A DNA stretch of 64,000 nucleotides, from assembly GCA_947652605.1 (NCBI GenBank), contig OX393577.1, positions 34,723,466-34,787,465 on the forward strand. Direction: 5' to 3'. Source of the DNA: Elmis aenea (lineage: Eukaryota > Arthropoda > Insecta > Coleoptera > Elmidae). The translations under genes and the position numbers were made by a program. The notes under the pieces were generated by a model. That model did no database searches. It saw only the letters and a list, made by a program, of their open reading frames with translations, and was not told the DNA's origin. Numbering within the stretch: position 1 is the first letter of the stretch; the number at the start of each line of letters is the position of its first letter. Shown here piece by piece: positions 56,738-64,000 of this stretch.

Positions 56738-59121
56738 TATAAAATATTGGCTGGGCTTACCCATATTTTACTTAAAAACTATTAAACATACACATTTGTC
56801 ATTATCTCTGAAGAGGTTAAACAGTTAAAATGTTTTTTAAACATTGCATTTTTTTACTGTTTTTATAAACCTTTGTCTTTGTTTTTAGGTTTTCTGTCTT
56901 TTTTGTTAACATATGAAGTGTACTCAATAAAAGTCGGTTAAGTTTTTAAAAACATATTTTTTTAAAATTATAATTTGTGTCATTTACAATAAGAGTCCCT
57001 TTATTGTCTGCATACTTTAAAGTTCTGTTTCATATGTGATATTAATTATTGTAGTGTTTGTTTAAAACTTTTACTTGTATTGTTCTATCGACCTTTCACA
57101 GTTATCAAGATACAACAACAAACATTCTGTGACCATGAATTAAAAAATTACCAAGTATTTGTTGCAAGCCCAATAAAATAGTTTAATTTTTTTTTAATAC
57201 GCTTGTGGCCTTCTTAAATAGTTTAAATATATGAATCAATGGCCATCTGCATTACAATAGTTTTATGTATTTTTAGCAAAGACCATTTCACGAATGTAAT
57301 GCCATCCATCTGTTAACACATAGCAAAAATTAAATTTACACCCTTATGCCGGTAATATTCTTGGGGTAGCTGTAAAATTTGGTCGCTATGCGGTTGCTAT
57401 AAAATCAGGTCAAAATTAACATGGGATGAGGTAACAATGATAGTGTGAAGCACTTATACACATTGTTCTAAAATTGTTATTAATAATTGTATTCCAAAAC
57501 TAATTCGAAAATCGGTGCTCAACTGAACCAATATAAAGGCCTTAATACGAATATTAACAATAAATAGTTCCTATATACGTTTTTCCGCCGGTCGTCTGGA
57601 TGTGTGTGAGGTGCCTGGACGCTACTAGGATATAGGTATCTGTCCTAGCGTGTTTTTACAAGTTTCAGAAGCTCTAACAACCTAACACGAGTGCGTTTTT
57701 TCTGTTAATCGCAACAAAACAAAATATTGTTTATTCTAGGACACGTTTGTAATAAACAGACAACTAGTAGGAATTGATATTAATTAAAATTATTTAATAC
57801 TTAATACAGTATTATGTTTCTATTGGTGTATACTTGTATACTTGGTGTATCCAAGCATTCGCCACCAAATCAGTTATAGATTTTGATTATAATTTTAATT
57901 ATCTAATGACAAAAAAAAGTTGCTAAGAAATACAAAATTTAAACGATATTCTAAAATACCTAATAAAAAACCGTTATTCGGCTTTTTATGAATACACTTT
58001 TTCGATGCAGTATGATATTAGTAGTGAATCTTAATTAAAATGTTTATTTAGCCTAAAAAATTAAAAAATCACAATCTCTCATTTACGAATATAATGCGTT
58101 CATGGCCTACCGAATCTTTATAAGTTTTCATATAGGTATACATCGAAGAATATTAAAATGTGTGCGTTATTAAATGATGAAAAAAATAAAATATGTAAAA
58201 AACATTAAAAAAACTTTTTTTGTTATTTAAAAAAAAAGTTGAATAACGCCATTTACAAAACGAGATATGTAATTGAAGTTATAATAGTTTCCAGGACAGC
58301 TTGTACCTATAGCTATTTGTACGGTGGACAAATATAAATTTTTTACGTAATTTTTAGATTGATCAATCCCAACTTCTTAGATGGCGATGCACAACTTTTG
58401 CTCAATAATTTTGCAACTACCTCAGTTAAATTGGTAATAATTTAGTGTCTGAAGGCATGTATTACAGTATTACACCATTCAAATTTTGTGCTAGTAAAAA
58501 CCGCCGTTAAAAATTATTTACGTCGAACAAACTTAAAATCGGATATCATAAAACATGAATCATTGTACAACATATACTTACATATCTATTAACGTTTCTT
58601 TGGCTAAATGTAAGAGCATTGTATGCAATAATTTTTAAAATAAATTAATCGTGTTTAAGTGAAACCGTTGCCGAAACTGAAAGATTTACACCCGTCATAA
58701 AAGTTACTGCTTGGTTAGGGACTTACTTTGTGGTGGGTGTTACTTGAGGATTATGCACAATGTGCAATAAATTAGTTAGACATTTCTCATCCTTATATTT
58801 CTAAAGAAAATTATGGTAGCAAATCGACTTTGTACTTTTATCCTTTATTGTAAAGAAGGGTGATTTTAGCATTATTTTTAAAAGAAATTGCGTTGTTCGC
58901 ATGTGCCGACTAAGAATATGCAATTTTACAAAAAATTGTATCTAACTGTGTGAGATATATTAGATTAAAAAAAGCGATTTTCTACAATTTAAATTCAATT
59001 TAAAGTTTCATGTAAAACTGAACCCAATCGACTTTAATAGAGTCAATATTTTTTTAGTAGGTAATAGAGCAACGATCACTTTAAATTACAGTAATTTGTA
59101 ATGCCTTGTAGGTATATTGTA
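56738..59121. other. AT-rich stretch, no gene recognised
   Basis: A slightly GC-richer patch at 57590-57655 is unassigned. Nothing else was seen. Confidence 0.5.
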
Positions 59122-59477
59122 CAGGGTGGTCCAGATTCGATGGGATTACACGGGTATCTCGCTTAATATTTAAGATATAAAAACAGTTAAATTACCAAAA
59201 ATGTGCAGTATCTTCAAGATTTTTATATTTTTAATATTTAAGAAATTTACTTGAAAAATACTTACATTATGAAATTAAACTACTTTAAATGCAATATATT
59301 AATACAAAAATACGTTCTTGGCATATTCATAATGGGCAAAATAGATTGAAAAAAATAAATTAATTAAACGTGACAAAAATTGCAATACTCGGATGTTGTA
59401 CAAAAACATGTCAGTTATTAAGTACTTTATTCGAAATTCATCCTATTTCATCAAAATACACAGTTTTTTTATGGACA
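59122..59477. mobile_element. Two different CAGGGTG-type ends facing each other
   Basis: The left end CAGGGTGGTCCAGATTCGAT (59122, preceded by TA) matches the MITE at 37027, with ATCTCGC 35-41 bp inside. The right end reads CAGGGTGTCCATAAAAAAAC on the - strand from about 59483 and belongs to another family. It is probably a chimera or two truncated elements. Confidence 0.55.
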
Positions 59478-60009
59478 CCCTGTTTCTAGTAACGTAGTTC
59501 AAATAATACTACTGATGTATAAAAAATAAGTCATGGTTTGAATTATTTATGAAAATTAATACTCCTATCTACTTTCACTACAGACAACATATCAATCATA
59601 AATACGTGAGTTATTTTAGTGAATTAATTTTAACTATACAAAAATTAATTAACAATTACTCATCATTTTATCAATATAAATATTTTTAGACAATCTTCGT
59701 TTCCAATCAAAATTGTTGCTACGACAGCTAATAAACAAATGAGACTGCTACTGATTAAGAGATGTGTCTTGAAACTGGTCTAGCATTTCTACACGAGATT
59801 TTACATTAAACATATTTAAAATTATTATAGAAATATATCAATTAACAGAATTTAATTTTTGTGCGATCGTACTAGAAACAGCTGTTTGACGGACGCGTTA
59901 GCAACCGTAAAGTACTGCATTACCGGCGTTACCCTTAGCAACGGCCGAAATAGTAGTTCTCTTTGAACAAAAAAGTCGGCCTACGTTGAAATAGTACAGG
60001 CCTGTAATT

Positions 60010-60161
60010 GGAGTCCGCACACTCGCCGACAAAATAGTCGGTCAACTAAAAAGTCGGTAGTGTGTCCAACTAAACTATTTAGTCGGTGACAAATCGCTGT
60101 CATAGCCCGATAACGACTACACTGTTGGCCAACTAAAAAGTCGGTAGTGTGCGGTGTCCCT
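60010..60161. mobile_element. Small GC-rich MITE (about 150 bp) with GTCGG repeats
   Basis: The ends GGAGTCCGCACACTCGCCGA and the complement of GGGACACCGCACACTACCGA are mirrored. Inside, CAACTAAAAAGTCGGTAGTG occurs twice in direct orientation. A target duplication could not be fixed. Confidence 0.65.
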
Positions 60162-61170
60162 AAAACACTAGTGTCATAAGGTGACATTTTGGCAAATGGT
60201 ATGTAATGTTAATGAGTCGATTTTATATTGTTGTTACAATAATACGGCCAGATACTCATACACGTATTAATCTAATCGTCTAAATGTAAATATAGTACTT
60301 TACTATTCCGTTAAATGTAGAATTGGTCCCTGGCATAGCTTATTTTTAATAGTTGTTACATTTAATTTTACACGAAGTAAAAGAGCAACTGATATAATTA
60401 ATGATGTTTTTAAAATAACCTCAAAGTTTTTCGGAAATCGATTGTGTTGAAGGTTTTTACAGTTTTGGACTAGAAAGTCATAAACTATATTACGGTTGTA
60501 ACGCCGTCACGCCTACATGAAGGTGCATTATCGGCTCTATTCTTTTGTTAATGGCGGTACAAGGATAATAGAATTTTCTAAAGCAATTTGGGGTCATGCG
60601 GAACAGACTGCCCACAGTTTGGTCCCTAGATTTTATAGGGTGGTTCTAACATTTTCAACGCTTTGTTGATTATGAGTGCAGCTGAAAATCCAGAGTCATA
60701 TTTTCAATTAAACAAAATTATGGACATTTATTAATAACGAACGTGTCGTTAGTTTTTTAATCTTTATTTCAAAAGCCCCCATTCTTTATAGTAAAAATTA
60801 GCATTCTTGACTTGGGATATTATTCATGTTGTGTCTACTGTACCATTATATTAATATGTATTCGTAATATCGGGTAGAACTAAACGTATTCACACCTCCC
60901 GCGGTTTAGTACCAATTCCTCCCCACGACAGTGCGGACAGGGGGCAAATTTATTTGGACCGTTGAGCCCTCCGAAGGCTCCAGGGGGCTAAAAGGCGGAC
61001 TCTCATTTGAAAGGCGAGTGTTGAATTACAATTCCAGGAACCTATTATCCTCGCATGCAAGAGCACTCTGTTTTTCGATAAATGACGGACTGATGGCCAA
61101 AAGTTTAAGACACTTGTAGAATTTTTATAAACTTTTTGATTCCATTATAATTTTAAATATCAAGAGAGCA
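60162..61170. other. Unassigned stretch
   Basis: A GC-richer segment at 60890-61110 contains a 62-codon frame without recognisable motifs. The remainder is AT-rich. Confidence 0.4.
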
Positions 61171-61178
61171 AAAATTAT

Positions 61179-61457
61179 GGCAATCACGAAAAGTAGTTCA
61201 TCACGGTGTGTTCACAAGTGGCGCAAACGTAAGCACACAGAATATTATGTAAAGGTAAATGTTTATTGCTTAAAAAAAAAGCTTTTACAGACCTCTAACC
61301 TGACCCTCTTTTACCGACAAAATAAATGACTGTCGTGAGAAAGGACATAATATACACTCTGATTTTAATATTTTCAAGAAAACAAACGGCATTTCTTTGA
61401 TGCTTACGTTTGCGGCACTTGTAAACACACCTCGATGAACTAATCTTCCTGATTGCC
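61179..61457. mobile_element. MITE (279 bp) with 8-bp target duplication AAAATTAT
   Basis: The mirrored ends GGCAATCACGAAAAGTAGTT (61179) and the complement of GGCAATCAGGAAGATTAGTT (61457) extend into TGTGTTCACAAGTGGCGCAA, about 85 bp in all. The duplication is at 61171-61178 and 61458-61465. An 8-bp target fits hAT, P or Merlin; the GG start does not fit typical hAT ends. Confidence 0.75.
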
Positions 61458-61465
61458 AAAATTAT

Positions 61466-63957
61466 TTTATTAAAAATGTAACTTTACAGTATTTATCAAC
61501 AATTCAAATAATTAAATTCATTTGGATAAATGGAAACGGAAAAACTTTAAAAACTATATTTGTAGCTTACTTTTCATATATGGGAAAGAACACGAGACCT
61601 GCTTTAATTAAACAAAAAACTTACCCTGTTCATTCAGTGTGGTTAAGTTTAGGTGACCTTATGCCGGCAAACACGTGTCAAATGAAAAGATCTGATATGA
61701 TACATGTGCTGACAATTGAAGAATCATGCACTTCGGACGACGAATAAAGATCGATTCACATAACATAACATTACCGTTGCATCACGGTTCGGTAATGTCA
61801 CTTGTGAACGGTACGCTATTTACACTTTAACTACAAGTTCACGTCAGTTTTCTAAAACGTTGTTTTGTTGATGCTTATTGAAAATAATTAAAATTTTCGC
61901 TCACTATTTCAGCTTTTACTTGGTGCTGCTTTAAATCAAGTCAGTGTCGGTAGATTAACGTAATTTAATTAACAGCAGAGACTTAACAGTACTTGATAAG
62001 ACTGCCAACGGAGTATACATACGTTATAATGTCAAAACATTGCTCTCAAGTATATTCGCTGGTACGGTGGTACGTAACCTTGACAGTCCTGAAAACTAAT
62101 AATGTGCATGCTGGCATTTAAATTACATTAACCCAGGGCCGTTCACCGAAAATTCGGGCTCTGGGAAACCAATAGACAACGGGCCCCGCTTTCCTCTTAG
62201 AAAGGTATAAATTTAAGACTCGCATTTTGATATAGACAATGTAATTCTGTATTAAAAATACGAAGGAAAAAAAAGCAAAATGTTTAATAATATAATAACC
62301 CAAGTCTCTAGCGTTCTTCGGCTTTGACTACATCATTTTCCTTTCTCTTTTTCTTCTTTTCTCTTAAAAGATCCAGATTTATGATGATAATATTGCATCT
62401 TAATTTTATATTAGTAAATAAAATTTTACTAAATTTTCGTTAATAATAATAATACATAATCTTACTAAAGAAAACAAAATAATAGTTCATTGTTCATAAA
62501 TAGTAATTAGGATAATAAATAATTTTATCAGGGCCGTCGCGAGGGTATGTGTCGTCCTCAGTTATACTTTTCAATGCTCCCCCCTCTTTCCGGTGTTATC
62601 ATCAAAATTGACTAATGAACAAACCATTTTAATATACTTTTTTTATATGAAAATATTTCTTTTTTAAATTATTGCACAGCTCTTTCAATTTTTATTTTCA
62701 ATTGTAATTAATAATTTTACCGGCCCTACGAAGTGCTGCCCTCAGGCGGTGGCCCGAGTTGCCTTAGTGCTAAGCGAGTAGCGACGCCCCTATGCGTATT
62801 AAATTAATAATGATATTTCTTAAAATCAAATTTCACCGGGTATATAGGTACGCAACACACATATGCAAGGTGTCACACAAAAAAACGCCGCAAGCTGTAA
62901 CTCCGTTGTTTGTTGTCCGATTTTGATGAACAAAAAAGTAAATGAAATGGCTCCTCAAACACTATGGGTAAACTGAATTGGATTTTAATTTATTTCAAGT
63001 TCAACTTAAATGTAAAACGATCGTGTTTTTTTTTTCAAATGGCGTCATCTATTTTTTTTACTAATTCTGGTAGACATTTTTTTTTCTGAATTCAATGATG
63101 TAATAATAATTTGATTTTAGTGCAAAATATTAAGAAAAATAAAAATTTAACAGAATTAAGTTAGGTTTCACAAAATTTTCAAGCGTCCCGTGGAAAACAA
63201 AAAAATCTTAATCAACAAATGTCATTTAAACGTCAGTGTGGTATTCATTATATTAATGCCAACTATACATATCAAATATTATTACCTTGTACTCTAATGG
63301 TTTAAAAAGTTTTTAAAAGTTGCTAATGATAAACATAGGTTTCGGAAAAATTGTATATTAACCAGCTTTTGGCATTGAGGTGCTTTTCCATGTCTTCAAT
63401 TTTTTTTTGTTTTCTTATTTAAACTGTATTTCAGTGGGTGCCTTAAAAAACCAAACTCAAACTCGACGCAAAGTAAAATCTGGATATTATTAATATATTT
63501 ATTTACTGCAGTATAAGCTTTGCAATATTAAAAAGCCTTAGTAGATATTATATAATTTAGATAGTTTTTTTTTTTGGTATAGACACAGCCGTTTATAAAA
63601 TTCTAGCAGACGTTATTTAAACATTCTAATTTCGCGTACAGTCGAAACGAAAAATCAATTCAAATGTACCCATTTCCCATTCCTTATGTGGCTGCAGTTT
63701 ATTAAACTTGTATATCACAGCTTAATTGACAACTAACTGAAGACGTACGCCACGATAACTCTATTTGCAGCCGTATCTAAACAACTGTATACACCTACGG
63801 ATATTACAGTTGCCACTGAATGTAAAATAACAAAGGGACAGGCTGTCTAACAATACTTATTTTACCTATTACATCTGATTAGAAGAGTAAAATAATACAT
63901 TCATAATTACAAAATATTAATAAAGCAGTATTTTATCAATTACATAATAGTCTAAAT
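61466..63957. other. Unassigned stretch with several solo transposon ends
   Basis: CAGGGCCGTTCACCG at 62145 and CAGGGCCGTCGCGAGGG at 62528 are hAT-like ends. The latter has a weak mirror GCGACGCCCC at 62783-62792. CAAGGTGTCACACAAAAAAA at 62866 resembles the left end of a Tc1/mariner-like element. No coding sequence was recognised. Confidence 0.4.
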
Positions 63958-64000
63958 CGGCGATTCTTAACCTTTTAATTACCGCGTACCATTAACAAAA
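63958..64000 (+). mobile_element. hAT-like terminus cut by the window edge
   Basis: GGCGATTCTTAACCTTTTAA followed by TTACCGCGTACC matches the common CAGTGRTTCTTAACCTTTT hAT end style; compare the inverted one at 38715. It continues beyond the window. Confidence 0.4.

Noticed and set aside
62528..62795. Pair of hAT-like ends (CAGGGCCGTCGC / GCGACGCCCC) as a complete MITE
   Set aside because: The flanking 8-mers do not match and the ends are only partly complementary, so kept only as solo ends.
1..64000. CRISPR arrays, tRNA or rRNA genes, bacterial operons
   Set aside because: No regularly spaced repeats of that kind, cloverleaf-like sequences or rRNA cores were recognised; the content is eukaryotic.

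Overview
The window looks like a transposon-choked, AT-rich (roughly 70% A+T) insect chromosome. A beetle or similar insect is the best guess. This rests on the repeat families (TA-flanked CAGGGTG palindromes, DUF4817-type Tc1/mariner transposases, several mariner lineages, PIF/Harbinger with Myb and MADF partners, piggyBac, several hAT groups, jockey- and I-clade LINEs, a Ty3/gypsy remnant) and on GT-AG introns. No bacterial, organellar or rRNA/tRNA features were seen.

Layout. 0.1-2.2 kb: a gutted PIF/Harbinger element with two further transposons nested in it. 3.7-5.1 kb: a Harbinger-type MITE, then a decayed hAT transposase split by a small GACTCC-rich hAT element. 7.1-9.6 kb: a pogo-like element and a long palindromic Tc1/mariner-like element. 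11-17 kb: three mariner/Tc1 relics and a hAT relic inserted into one of them. 21-23 kb: a dead piggyBac inside an older palindrome. 24.6-24.9 kb: the one likely host-gene exon, with a signal peptide and a consensus splice donor. 25.6-29.4 kb: nested Tc1/mariner-like elements. 30.5-34.3 kb: two mariners, one carrying a gypsy fragment between inverted LTR-like arms. 34.9-37.5 kb: a jockey LINE stub, a Tc1-like transposase pseudogene and a MITE. 39.7-46 kb: a Harbinger MITE, a mariner stub, an odd-armed palindrome, an I-clade LINE 3' end and a MADF-bearing element. 46.8-48.6 kb: a 1.8 kb palindrome beside a 200-bp assembly gap. 55-64 kb: MITEs and solo transposon ends.

The exception to this decay is 49.8-54.6 kb, which holds two intact, intron-containing genes on the + strand, 286 bp apart. 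The first encodes three CCCH zinc fingers followed by a RING finger. The second, spliced from five exons, encodes about 922 residues: a Tudor/agenet-like N-terminus, two zinc-binding motifs, a complete tyrosine-recombinase core and a C-terminal Myb/SANT-like domain. A perfect 31-bp hairpin lies in its third intron, and an 80-bp direct repeat sits between the two genes. This pair is the best candidate for an undescribed system: either a Crypton-like recombinase element with an RNA-binding/ubiquitin-ligase partner, or a host-captured version of one.
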